A DNA stretch of 22,899 bases from an uncultured Clostridium sp. (GCA_900553865.1 USFC01000017.1:1-22899), one strand, 5' to 3'. Positions 14,060 to 22,836 are shown, counted from the stretch's first letter. Notes: generated from the letters alone by a model not told the origin. Translations and numbers: made by a program.

Positions 14060-16261
14060 ATGCAAGAAGCAAAAGTAGAATATACAATTGAAGATATTGT
14101 AAGTAAAATGAAAAAGAACAATAAAAAAGCAGATATAAAGCTTATAATGAAGGCGTATAACTATGCAAAAGAAAAACATGGAGACCAATTAAGAAAATCA
14201 GGGGAACCATATATAATTCATCCAATTCAGGTGGCATATACTTTAGCAGAGCTAGGGTTAGATGACAAAAGTGTTTGTGCTGCACTTCTTCATGATGTAG
14301 TAGAAGATACAGAAGTTACGCATCAAGATTTAATAAATGAGTTTGGAATAGAAATTGCAGAAATGGTAGATGGAGTAACAAAACTTAGTAAATTAAATTA
14401 TGAATCTGTAGAAGAAGCACAAGTTGAAAATTACAGAAAAATGTTCCTAGCAATGGGAAAAGATATACGTGTTATAATGATAAAACTTTCAGATAGACTT
14501 CATAACATGAGAACTTTAAAATATTTATCAAGAGATAGACAAATAGCAAACGCAAAGGAAACAATGGATTTGTATGCGCCACTTGCAAATAGACTTGGTA
14601 TTTATTCTTTAAAATGGGAGTTAGAAGATTTATCTTTTAAATATCTATATCCAGAAGAATATAGAGAAATAGTAGAAGGAATAGACAAAAAAAGAGAAGA
14701 GCGTTTACAATTCATAGACAAGATAGAAGCTCAAATAAAACAAGAATTAAAAAAACAAAAAATAGAAGCAGAAATTACAGGACGTGCAAAGCATTTATAT
14801 AGTATTTATCGAAAAATGAAAAGAGATAATATCACTTTAGACCAAATATATGACTTATTTGCACTTCGAATAATTGTAAATTCAGTAAAAGACTGCTATG
14901 CAGCCTTAGGTGTAGTACATGAACTATATAACCCAATGCCGGGTAGATTTAAAGACTATATTGCAGTTCCAAAACCCAATATGTACCAATCACTACATAC
15001 AACGTTAATTGGAGAAAAAGGAACGCCATTTGAAGTACAAATTCGTACTTGGGATATGCATAGAATTGCAGAATATGGAATTGCAGCACACTGGGCATAC
15101 AAAGAAGCAAGTTTTGCAAAAGGAAAAAAGGCAAATGTAAAAGTTTCAGAAGACAAATTAGCATGGCTTCGCGAAACTTTAGAGTGGCAAAAAGATATGC
15201 AAGATCCACAAGAATTTTTGAACACATTAAAAACAGAATTATTTGAAGATGAAGTGTATGTATTTACTCCAAAAGGAGATATAAAAGTACTTCCAAGTGG
15301 CAGTACACCAATAGATTATGCTTATAGCATACATGCTGAAATAGGACATCATATGACAGGCTGTAAAATAAATAGCAAAATGATGCCAATAATAACAAAG
15401 TTAAAAAATGGAGATATTGTGGAAATAATAACTTCAGAAAATAGTAAAGGGCCAAGTAGGGACTGGCTTAAATTTATACAAAGTTCAACCGCTAAAAATA
15501 AAATAAATGCATGGTTTAAGAAAAATCAAAGAGAAGAAAATATAGTAAAAGGAAAAGACCTAATAGAAAAAGAAATTAAACGTATAGGTATGAGCTACGA
15601 GGATTTATTTAAACTAGAATTTATTCAAGGAGCATTAAATAGGTATAAATTTGCAACAATAGAAGATATGTATGCAGCCGTTGGCTTTGGAGCAATAACT
15701 TCAGGGAAAATAATAGCAAGAATATTAGAAGAATATAGGAAAGTTCATAAAGAAGAAAATGTTGAGCAAAAATTAGAAGAGCTAAGCAAGGAAAAGTCAA
15801 GAATAAAGCCTTCAAAATCTGGTATAGTAGTAAAAGGAATAGACAACTGCTTAGTAAAACTTTCAAAATGTTGCAATCCTGTTCCTGGAGATGAAATAGT
15901 CGGATATATCACAAGAGGAAGAGGCGTTTCAATTCATAGAGCAGATTGCAAAAACTTAAAAGATTTATTTGAAGATGAAGAAAGCAGAATGATAGATGTA
16001 TACTGGTATACCGAAAAAGAAGCTGCCTACAATGTAGATATTGAAGTATATGCAAATGATAGAGCAGGACTTTTAGCAGATATAATATCACAAATAAGTG
16101 CTTCAAAAACAAAATTAATTGCTGTATCTTCAAGGGCAAATAAAGAAAGAATAGCAATTACAGAAATAACCGTAGAAGTAGAAAACTTGGAGCAATTGAA
16201 TGTAGTGTTAAAAGCGATTAGAAAAGTTGATAGTGTATATGAAGTTAAACGTAAGAAATAG
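14060..16261 (+). CDS. relA: Bifunctional (p)ppGpp synthetase/hydrolase Rel
   Basis: Rel makes (p)ppGpp from ATP and GTP/GDP on starved ribosomes and also hydrolyses it. The 733 residues have the full long-RSH layout. The HD hydrolase domain has RKSGEPYIIHPIQVAY and LLHDVVEDT, with His78-Asp79 intact, so hydrolysis should be active. The synthetase domain has RFKDYIAVPKPNMYQSLHTT. The TGS domain begins near VYVFTPKGDIKVLPSGSTPI, a zinc-finger-like part has KLSKCCNPVPGDEIVGY, and the C-terminal ACT domain (about 655-733) begins NVDIEVYANDRAGLLADI. AGGAAGTGAG lies before the ATG. A foldback repeat begins at the base directly after the stop codon. Confidence 0.97.
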   Translation: MQEAKVEYTIEDIVSKMKKNNKKADIKLIMKAYNYAKEKHGDQLRKSGEPYIIHPIQVAYTLAELGLDDKSVCAALLHDVVEDTEVTHQDLINEFGIEIAEMVDGVTKLSKLNYESVEEAQVENYRKMFLAMGKDIRVIMIKLSDRLHNMRTLKYLSRDRQIANAKETMDLYAPLANRLGIYSLKWELEDLSFKYLYPEEYREIVEGIDKKREERLQFIDKIEAQIKQELKKQKIEAEITGRAKHLYSIYRKMKRDNITLDQIYDLFALRIIVNSVKDCYAALGVVHELYNPMPGRFKDYIAVPKPNMYQSLHTTLIGEKGTPFEVQIRTWDMHRIAEYGIAAHWAYKEASFAKGKKANVKVSEDKLAWLRETLEWQKDMQDPQEFLNTLKTELFEDEVYVFTPKGDIKVLPSGSTPIDYAYSIHAEIGHHMTGCKINSKMMPIITKLKNGDIVEIITSENSKGPSRDWLKFIQSSTAKNKINAWFKKNQREENIVKGKDLIEKEIKRIGMSYEDLFKLEFIQGALNRYKFATIEDMYAAVGFGAITSGKIIARILEEYRKVHKEENVEQKLEELSKEKSRIKPSKSGIVVKGIDNCLVKLSKCCNPVPGDEIVGYITRGRGVSIHRADCKNLKDLFEDEESRMIDVYWYTEKEAAYNVDIEVYANDRAGLLADIISQISASKTKLIAVSSRANKERIAITEITVEVENLEQLNVVLKAIRKVDSVYEVKRKK

Positions 16262-16389
16262 CTAAAACAAATGAAAAACTTCGTATTGCTTCGTTGCTGA
16301 AAACTTGAAAAATACTCAGCGTACAACATGTACGCCTCCGTTTTTTCAGCTTTCAACGCCTAGCACTACTCGTTTTTGATTTGTTTTAG
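16262..16389. repeat. 128-bp foldback/MITE-like element with 18-bp terminal inverted repeats
   Basis: CTAAAACAAATGAAAAAC (16262-16279) and GTTTTTGATTTGTTTTAG (16372-16389) are inverted with 17 of 18 matches. Inside them more of the two halves is partly complementary, around a central GCGTAC-AACAT-GTACGC palindrome (16319-16335). It codes for nothing and starts right after the rel stop. It could act as a terminator hairpin for rel. Confidence 0.75.
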
Positions 16390-16400
16390 GAAAAAGAGAA

Positions 16401-16462
16401 AATGAAAAACTTCGTATTGCTTCGTTGCCAAAAAAACTTGAAAAATACTCAGCGTACAACAT
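16401..16462. repeat. Second, half copy of the foldback element
   Basis: These 62 nt repeat the left half of the element (compare 16270-16329). AATGAAAAACTTCGTATTGC and the end CTCAGCGTACAACAT are identical, with small differences only in an A-run between. The right half is missing. It lies in the leader of the MBL hydrolase gene. Confidence 0.8.
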
Positions 16463-16493
16463 AATAGAGAAAATACAAAAGAAGGGGAAGAAA

Positions 16494-17144
16494 ATGATAT
16501 TAAAAAGATTAAAAGTAAATACAGCATTAGGAGAGCCAACAAATTCTTATATAGTAGAAGATGAAGAAAGTAAAGAAACAATGGTTATAGATCCGGGAGG
16601 AGAAGCTGATAAAATTATTGATATGTTAGATACTTTGGGCGTAGATAAGTTAAAATATATATATTTAACACATTGTCACGGAGACCATTTTGGAGCAATT
16701 TTGGATTTAAAAGCTAAAAAAGGTGGGAAAGTATTAATTCACAGAGATGATGCAGAAGGCTTGTATAATCCATCAATTAGTCTTACTTACTATATAGGAA
16801 TGGCAGATATAGAATTAGAAGCGGATTCTAGAGTGGATGAAGGTGATATAATACATCTAGGAAATTTAGAATTTAGAGTAATACATACACCAGGTCATAC
16901 AAAAGGAGGAAGTTGTTTATATTGTAAAGAACAAGGTCTATTATTTTCAGGGGATACCCTATTTAAAGGAACTTGGGGAAGGACAGATTTACCAACAAGT
17001 AATTTCCCAGATATAATAGCATCAATAACAAATAAATTAACAGTACTTCCAGACGATACAATAGTATATCCAGGACATGGAAGAATGACAACGATAAGAG
17101 AAGAAGAACCAATATACTTAGAATTAAAACCACGATTAGATTAA
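16494..17144 (+). CDS. MBL-fold metallo-hydrolase (glyoxalase II-like)
   Basis: The ATG at 16494 is preceded by GAAGGGGAAG, giving 216 residues; the in-frame stretch upstream lies in the repeat and is not coding. The metal motif THCHGDH (H60, H62, D64, H65) is complete. HTPGHTKGG, FSGDTLFKGTWGRTDLP and YPGHG supply the other ligands of the binuclear zinc/iron site. The family includes hydroxyacylglutathione hydrolases and related thioester hydrolases. Such a gene often lies between rel and hisS in Firmicutes, as here. The substrate cannot be told from sequence. Confidence 0.92.
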   Translation: MILKRLKVNTALGEPTNSYIVEDEESKETMVIDPGGEADKIIDMLDTLGVDKLKYIYLTHCHGDHFGAILDLKAKKGGKVLIHRDDAEGLYNPSISLTYYIGMADIELEADSRVDEGDIIHLGNLEFRVIHTPGHTKGGSCLYCKEQGLLFSGDTLFKGTWGRTDLPTSNFPDIIASITNKLTVLPDDTIVYPGHGRMTTIREEEPIYLELKPRLD

Positions 17145-17157
17145 AATTGTACCATTA

Positions 17158-17178
17158 GGGACATTTTGGAAAAGTCCC
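17158..17178. repeat. Short GGGAC/GTCCC inverted repeat sharing a core with 3850-3860
   Basis: GGGAC (17158-17162) and GTCCC (17174-17178) flank ATTTTGG. GGACATTTTGG (17159-17169) is identical to one arm of the palindrome at 3850-3893. It lies between the MBL gene and hisS, just before the hisS ribosome site. No T-box leader fits in this 62-nt gap. Confidence 0.5.
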
Positions 17179-17206
17179 ATTTGGGGTCAAGATAGGAGGA
17201 AATAAA

Positions 17207-18514
17207 ATGAACAAAATAGAACCTAGAACATTACCAGGCTTTATGGAACTGCTACCAAAAGAGCAAATTCTATTTAATAAAATGAAAGAAAAAATACAAA
17301 AATCATATGAAAAGTTTGGCTTTTTACCAATAGATACACCAATAATAGAAATGTCAGATGTACTTTTAGCAAAAGCTGGTGGAGAAACAGAAAAACAAAT
17401 CTATCGTTTCCAAAAAGGAGATAATGATTTAGCTCTTCGTTTCGATTTAACAGTGCCACTTGCCAAATATGTAACTGAATATTATAACGATTTAAGTTTT
17501 CCTTTTAGAAGATATCAAATAGGAAAAGTATATCGTGGAGAAAGACCACAAAAAGGAAGATTCCGTGAATTTTATCAATGTGATATAGATATTATAGGAG
17601 ATGGAGAATTAAGCATAATAAATGATGCTGAAATGCCAGCTGTAATATATAATACAATTAAAGATTTAGGATTTGAAAATTTTACAATATGTATAAATAA
17701 TCGTAAATTATTATCTGGTCTATTCAAAGAGTTAGATTTAGAAGATAAATCAGTAGACATTATGCGTATAATAGATAAAATCGAAAAAATAGGCAAAGAA
17801 AATGTTATAGAATGTTTAAAAGATTTAGAATTAAGTGAAAATCAAATAAATGACATAATAAATTTTATTGAAATTAGTGGAACAACTGAAGAAAAAATAG
17901 ATTCATTAGAAAAATTAAATTATACTAATGAAATATTTAACGAAGGTTTAGAAGAACTAAAACAAGTTGTAAAATATGTTAAAATTTTTGGTGTTCCAGA
18001 TTCTAACTTTAAAGTAGACTTAACAATAGCAAGAGGTTTAGACTATTACACAGGAACAGTTTATGAAACATTTTTAAATGAATATCGTGAGCTAGGGAGT
18101 GTTTGCTCAGGCGGAAGATATGATAATTTAGCAGAATATTACACAGATAAAAAATTACCAGGAGTAGGAATTTCTATAGGGTTAACAAGATTATTCTATA
18201 AATTAAATGAACTAAATGCACTAAAAGAAGAACAAAATTCAATAGCAAAAGTTCTAGTAGTTTCAATGGTAGAAGATAATTCAAAAGCACTAGAAGTAGC
18301 AACAGCGCTAAGAAGCCAGAATATAAATGCAGAAGTTTATTTAGAAAACAAAAAAATAAAAGCTAAATTTAAATATGCAGATAGACTTGCTATTCCATAT
18401 GTTATAGTAATAGGAGAAGATGAAATAGCAAATAATACAGTTACTTTAAAAAATATGCAAACAGGAGAACAAGAAACTCTAAAAATAGAAGAAGTAATTA
18501 AGAATATTAAATAA
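17207..18514 (+). CDS. hisS: Histidyl-tRNA synthetase
   Basis: HisRS charges tRNA-His with histidine using ATP. The 435-residue class II enzyme has motif 1 (FGFLPIDTPIIE), motif 2 (FRRYQIGKVYRGERPQKGRF and FYQCDIDIIG), the histidine-specific LARGLDYYTG signature (ARGLDYYTG begins at residue 275), and a C-terminal anticodon-binding domain (about 345-435). GATAGGAGGAAAT gives a strong ribosome site before the ATG. No terminator is seen before the amidase gene 39 nt downstream, so the two may be co-transcribed. Confidence 0.97.
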   Translation: MNKIEPRTLPGFMELLPKEQILFNKMKEKIQKSYEKFGFLPIDTPIIEMSDVLLAKAGGETEKQIYRFQKGDNDLALRFDLTVPLAKYVTEYYNDLSFPFRRYQIGKVYRGERPQKGRFREFYQCDIDIIGDGELSIINDAEMPAVIYNTIKDLGFENFTICINNRKLLSGLFKELDLEDKSVDIMRIIDKIEKIGKENVIECLKDLELSENQINDIINFIEISGTTEEKIDSLEKLNYTNEIFNEGLEELKQVVKYVKIFGVPDSNFKVDLTIARGLDYYTGTVYETFLNEYRELGSVCSGGRYDNLAEYYTDKKLPGVGISIGLTRLFYKLNELNALKEEQNSIAKVLVVSMVEDNSKALEVATALRSQNINAEVYLENKKIKAKFKYADRLAIPYVIVIGEDEIANNTVTLKNMQTGEQETLKIEEVIKNIK

Positions 18515-18553
18515 AATTACTATTAAATATAATAAGTAAATTAAGAGGAAAAA

Positions 18554-20267
18554 ATGAAAAGTAAATTAAAAATATTATTATATACAGTATTTATATTTAT
18601 AGCTATTACATTATATTCAAAAGTACAAGCAACAGGAGTAGACGGAACAACAATAGTACTTAATCCGCGGACATGGTGCAAATTGGACAGGCTGTGCAAA
18701 TGGACAATATAACCTTGTTGAAAAGAATGTGACTCTAAAAATTACCAATTATTTAAAAGAGGAACTTTCTAAATATTATGGTGTAAATGTTATATTAACA
18801 CATGATGGAGTAAATTTCCCTAACAATGATGCTAGCGATTTGGCAGCAAGAGCAATGGTAGCAAGAAATAATAACGCAGATTTATATGTTAGTATACACA
18901 TAAATGATGAAAAAACACATACTAAAACAGGTGCTAATGTTTTTGTAACAAGTAGAACAGAACTTCCAAAGTACAAAGAAGGAATGACAATTTTAGGAAA
19001 CAAAATATTAGCTAATTTAAATAAATTAGGAATAGAAAATAATGGAGTTGTAAATGACAAATTGTGTAATGACCATGAACCAAGATATCAATACTATGAC
19101 GGAAGTCAGGCAGATTATTATGCAGACATTCGTCATGCTATGAGAGGGGATAGTTTAGAAGATTTAGGAGCTGATTTTAGTGACGGTTCAGGAATACCAA
19201 CAGTTTTAATAGAACATTGTTATATGAATAGTAGTGATGTGCAATTTCTAGATTCAGAAGAAGATTTGAAAAAATTAGCAAAAGCAGATGGTGATGCAAT
19301 AGTCGAGTACTTAAAATTAAGACCTAAAGAAGACGTAATAAGTAGTATGACAATTGATAAGGAAAACATAAATTTATTAGCAGGAGAAAAAGCAAAAGTA
19401 ACAGTAACTTTAGGACCAAACACAGCAAAGAATAAAGAGGTAAAATGGACAACAAATAATGAAAAAATAGCAAAAGTAGATAAGAATGGAAATATAGAAG
19501 CAGTAGGAATAGGAGTTGCAAAAATAACAGCTACATCTGTAGATAACCCTAATATTAATAAAACAGTAACAATAAATGTAGAAAAAGAAGAAGTAAAATT
19601 TGAAAAAGAAACCGAAAATATATTAGTTGGAAGCTCTAAAATATTAAATGTAAAAGTCACTCCAAGTTGGATAGAAAATAAAAAGCTTGTATGGGAAAGT
19701 GATAATAAAGATATTTTAGAGGTATCACAAGAAGGAAAAATTACAGCGAAAAAAGAAGGAACAGCAACTATAAAAGTTACGTGGAAAGACAAAAAAATAT
19801 CAAATGAAATAAAAGTAAATGTAATAAAGCTTGCAAAAGATATAAAAATAGATATAAAGAAATACAAAGTTGAAAACAATAAAATAAGTTGTATTGGGGC
19901 AAAAGTAAAAATAGACGATTTTTTAAAAAATATTAATTTAAGTAGTAATTTAACAGTAACTATTGAAAAAACTAACAAAAATCAAGAATATATAGGAACT
20001 AATACAAAATTAGTAATCAAAGAAAAAGAGCATCAATTAGTACTAAAAGAATATGATTGTTTAATATATGGTGATATTAATGGAGATGGAAAAATATCAG
20101 CCTTAGACTATACACTAATAAAAAATCATATTATGGATGTAAAGAAAATAACAGATGCTAATATGAAACTTACAGCAGATGTAAATGGAGATAATAAAAT
20201 ATCAGCATTAGATTATACTTTAATAAAAAATGATATTATGGATGTGGAAAAAATAACACTAAAGTAA
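18554..20267 (+). CDS. Secreted N-acetylmuramoyl-L-alanine amidase with Ig-like (BIG2) and dockerin domains; +1 frameshift at codon 39
   Basis: ATG at 18554 after TTAAGAGGAAAA. The first 38 codons give a signal peptide (LKILLYTVFIFIAITLYSKV) and TTIVLNP. Zero frame then meets CGG (18668-18670) and stops at TAA 18710-18712. Skipping C18668 continues as GHGANWTGCANGQYNLVEKN and runs to TAA 20267, for 570 residues in total. Amidase_3 zinc ligands are then His40, Glu56 and His115 (SIHIND), with catalytic Glu220 (VLIEHCYMN). Two BIG2 Ig-like domains follow (about 265-340 and 345-420), and a C-terminal type I dockerin (about 505-570) has two calcium loops, DINGDGKISALDYTLIKN and DVNGDNKISALDYTLIKN. 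It would cleave peptidoglycan amide bonds outside the cell. The lesion precedes the first zinc ligand, so no active enzyme is made without a shift. Confidence 0.85.
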
Positions 20268-20279
20268 AGAGGGAGAAAA

Positions 20280-21239
20280 ATGAAGAAAATAAAAAATAGT
20301 ACAATTTTTGCAATAATTTTAACTATATTAGTAATTGGAATTCATACTAATATACATGCGGCAGGAATGGGAATGAGCATTAATAAGTCATCTGCTTATG
20401 TAGGAGATAGTTTTAGTATAACAATATCTGGAATTAATGGAAAAGTTTCTATTAGTGGAAATTCAAACGTTTCACTTAGTACAAGTGGAACAAAATGGGT
20501 AGAAGGAAGTATGACAATAACAGGAACTGCAAAGTCAGTAGGAACAGGGACTATTACAGTAACACCAATAGATGCAAGTACAACAGGTGCAGACCCAGTA
20601 GAGGTAACAAAAGCTTTAAGCAAAAGTATTACAATTAAAGAAAAAGTGGTAGAAACACCACCAGCGAAGACAACAACTTCTACAACTGCAACAAGTAAAA
20701 ATACTACCAATACTACAAATAACACAAAAACGACTACTAAAACTAAAGTAGAAGCAAAAGTAGAAGATAATTTCTATATATCAGCCATAACACTAAAAGG
20801 AATAAAAGAAAATGGAGAGCAAGTAGAAATTGGCATTTCTCCTGAATTTAACAAAGATACATACGAGTATACCTGCAATATTGCAGCAGATATTCAAAAA
20901 ATAGATTTACAAAAAGATGCAGGCGATTATACAAATTCTATTGTTGTAACAGGATTAGATGAATTAATAGAAGGAGAAAATACAATAAAATTATTGCTTG
21001 CAGCAGAAGACCACGAATCAAAAACATATACAATAAAAGTCATAAAAGAAGCAAAAGAAGTAATAGAAAATGAACCAGAACCAGAACAAGAAGAAAATAC
21101 AGACAATAACAAAGAAAAAGCAGAAACCAAAATGATATCAATGCCAGTATATTTGTTCATAATAATGCAAATAATAATAATTGTGGTAGAAGTAATTGTT
21201 ATCTACTTCATTCCTTGGAAAAAAATAATAAAAAAATAA
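20280..21239 (+). CDS. Membrane-anchored surface protein with Ig-like and cadherin-like beta domains
   Basis: The 319 residues start with a signal peptide (IFAIILTILVIGIHTNIHAA). A beta-rich N-terminal domain follows (about 30-120; KSSAYVGDSFSITISGINGK), then a Thr/Asn linker (about 128-152), a second beta domain (about 158-250; YISAITLKGI, SPEFNKDTYEYTCNIA and SKTYTIKVIKEA) resembling cadherin-like beta-sandwich Pfam PF12733, an acidic EPEPEQEE stretch, and a C-terminal membrane helix (PVYLFIIMQIIIIVVEVIVI) with a positive tail. AGAGGGAGAAAA precedes the ATG. It lies 12 nt after the dockerin amidase and is followed by a terminator, so the two are coupled. It may anchor or display the amidase; no cohesin was recognised with confidence. 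Confidence 0.85.
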   Translation: MKKIKNSTIFAIILTILVIGIHTNIHAAGMGMSINKSSAYVGDSFSITISGINGKVSISGNSNVSLSTSGTKWVEGSMTITGTAKSVGTGTITVTPIDASTTGADPVEVTKALSKSITIKEKVVETPPAKTTTSTTATSKNTTNTTNNTKTTTKTKVEAKVEDNFYISAITLKGIKENGEQVEIGISPEFNKDTYEYTCNIAADIQKIDLQKDAGDYTNSIVVTGLDELIEGENTIKLLLAAEDHESKTYTIKVIKEAKEVIENEPEPEQEENTDNNKEKAETKMISMPVYLFIIMQIIIIVVEVIVIYFIPWKKIIKK

Positions 21240-21249
21240 ATTAGTGAAC

Positions 21250-21291
21250 AAAAAAGTTTCTTAGTAATAAACTATTAGGAAGCTTTTTTAT
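21250..21291 (+). terminator. Intrinsic terminator after the surface-protein gene
   Basis: AAAAAAG and CTTTTTT close a stem whose inner part pairs CTTAGTA with TATTAGG imperfectly, around a short loop, and the hairpin ends in a T-run. It closes the hisS / amidase / surface protein stretch. Confidence 0.7.
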
Positions 21292-21330
21292 ATTATAGGA
21301 AATTCTTTGAACATTCATAGGAGATAATTT

Positions 21331-21360
21331 GCATAAAACTAAAAGTACAAGCATATACTT
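21331..21360 (+). promoter_or_regulatory. Possible sigma-E type promoter of spoIIP
   Basis: GCATAAA (21331-21337), a 14-nt spacer and CATATACTT (from 21352) resemble the sigma-E consensus (-35 near KMATATT, -10 near CATACAMT) only loosely. Known spoIIP genes are expressed by sigma-E in the mother cell, which supports the assignment. The match is weak. Confidence 0.3.
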
Positions 21361-21395
21361 ATATATAATAGGTTTGTACGAAAGGAAAACAATAT

Positions 21396-22533
21396 ATGGT
21401 AAATGTTACAATTCTAAACAAAAAAGATATTCTAAAATATGGAATAAAACTAGGAATAGTACTTGTAAGCTTATTTTTAATAACAGAACTAGCAAAAAAT
21501 GTAAATAGCCAAGAAGCTATAAACTTTCAAAATATTTTAAATAAGGACAAATTAAAAATTTGCTTAGAACAGACAATACCAATGATGAAGCAAGTAAACG
21601 GAGAAGAAGAATATTTAGAGGAAAAAATAAGAAAAATAAATATATTAGAATATGTAGTATCTAAGCAATTAGCAATGATAAAAGAAATAAAACCAAAAGA
21701 AGTGAAAAAAAGTGATGATGAAAAAGTTAAAGTTAATGAACAAAAAGAGCAAAGTGAAAGCATAGAGCAAGCAAAGACAGGCTTAGAAACAAAAGTATTA
21801 GAAAGCAATGTGCCTACAAAATTTACTAATGAATATAATGGGGTAAAAGTAAGAAATGAAACAGAATATGAGTTGACAGAAGAAATGTTAAAACCAGACA
21901 TAACAGTGAACAATAAAAACATATTAATATTTCATACCCATACCTGCGAAAGTTATACTCCAAGCGAAAAATTTGAATACATACAAACAGGAACGTATAG
22001 GACTACAGATTTCAACTATAATGTGGTAAGAGTTGGAACAGAACTTACAAATCAATTAAAAAGTTATGGATATAATGTAATTCATGATAATACATATCAT
22101 GACTATCCTGCATACAATGGTTCATATGGTAGGTCTTTAACAACAGTAAAAAATCTGTTAGGACAATATAACAATACAGACATAGTAATAGATTTACATA
22201 GAGATGCAATAGGAGATTATAATTATGCACCAACAGTTCAAATAGGAGAAGAACAAGCTGCACAAATTATGTTTGTAATAGGAACAGACGGAGGACGGAC
22301 TAGAACATGAAAACTGGAATGAAAATTTAAAGTTTGCAATAAAAGTGCAAGAAAAGGCAAACGAACTATATCCCGGATTATTTAAACCAATAATATTGAG
22401 AAACAGCAGATATAACCAACATTTAGCAAAAGCAGCATGTATAATAGAAGTAGGAGCAACAGGAAATACAATGGACCAATGCTTAAATAGCATGAAATAT
22501 TTTGCAAAAGTAATGAGTGAAGTAATAAAATAG
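21396..22533 (+). CDS. spoIIP: Stage II sporulation protein P, cell-wall amidase/endopeptidase; +1 frameshift at codon 301
   Basis: SpoIIP cuts septal peptidoglycan with SpoIID during engulfment. It has an N-terminal membrane anchor (ILKYGIKLGIVLVSLFLITE) and a charged linker. The SpoIIP domain has ILIFHTHTCESYTPSEKFEY, FNYNVVRVGTELTNQLKSYG and IVIDLHRDAIGD. After IGTDGG the zero frame meets CGG (22296-22298) and ends at TGA 22308-22310. Skipping C22296 gives GLEHENWNENLKFAIKVQEK and continues through PIILRNSRYNQHL to TAG 22533, for 378 residues in total. Both halves are needed for the fold, and codon style is unchanged across the break, so this is one gene. The start is the ATG after CGAAAGGAAAAC. 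The break could be sequence error, mutation or recoding. Confidence 0.88.
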
Positions 22534-22630
22534 TTTCTCCACCGAAAGTGCCAAAAAAATCCCTCAAAAGTACTAGGTATTTTTGAAGTAGTATAGCAAG
22601 AAATAAAAGCAAAAAAATTTATAATAACTA

Positions 22631-22660
22631 TTGACAAAAAGAAATAAAATGTGCTAATAT
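22631..22660 (+). promoter_or_regulatory. Promoter of tRNA-Leu
   Basis: Perfect TTGACA (22631-22636), an 18-nt spacer and TAATAT (22655-22660) with TGC before it (extended -10), about 20 nt before the tRNA. Confidence 0.85.
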
Positions 22661-22680
22661 AAATAATGTCGATAGGAAAT

Positions 22681-22763
22681 GCGGATGTGGCGAAACTGGC
22701 AGACGCGCTAGACTTAGGATCTAGTCCGAAAGGGTGGGGGTTCAAGTCCTCTCATCCGCACCA
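22681..22763 (+). tRNA. tRNA-Leu (anticodon TAG)
   Basis: The acceptor stem is GCGGATG / CATCCGC, the anticodon stem is CTAGA / TCTAG with loop CTTAGGA (anticodon TAG, leucine CUA/CUN), a class II variable arm (TCCGAAAGGG) is present, the T-loop is TTCAAGT, the discriminator is A, and CCA is encoded at 22761-22763. It is preceded by a consensus promoter and followed by a terminator. Confidence 0.97.
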
Positions 22764-22836
22764 ATGACGTATCTGTTCGAACTAAAGTGAATAGGTGATA
22801 CAAAAATCAATCAGAAATAAATCTGGTTGATTTTTT
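22764..22836 (+). repeat. tRNA-trailing module, copy B
   Basis: After the tRNA-Leu CCA come GACGTATCTGTTCGAACT, a partial complement (GATAC) and the terminator hairpin, in the same order as after tRNA-Thr at 6542-6612. Similarity continues to about 22887 versus 6665 (ATCCAA, AAAGGA and GTGA blocks). Confidence 0.6.
22805..22836 (+). terminator. Intrinsic terminator after tRNA-Leu
   Basis: AATCAATCAGA (22805-22815) pairs with TCTGGTTGATT (22822-22832) over 11 bp with one wobble and a 6-nt loop, followed by T residues. The hairpin is homologous to the one after tRNA-Thr. Confidence 0.85.

Noticed and set aside
16425..16493. N-terminal extension of the MBL hydrolase
   Set aside because: It lies in the repeated foldback half copy; the ATG at 16494 has a strong ribosome site and the family length fits.
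17145..17206. T-box riboswitch before hisS
   Set aside because: The gap is only 62 nt, and no T-box sequence or antiterminator is present.
18668..18670. CGG reassigned to another amino acid
   Set aside because: Reading CGG as any residue does not restore the frame; a base must still be skipped in both genes.
18729..20267. Amidase starting at the internal GTG of 18729
   Set aside because: It lacks the signal peptide and the first two zinc ligands; the proper start is 18554 with a one-base shift.
22345..22533. Separate 62-residue gene after spoIIP
   Set aside because: It is the C-terminus of spoIIP in the +1 frame and has no ribosome site of its own.
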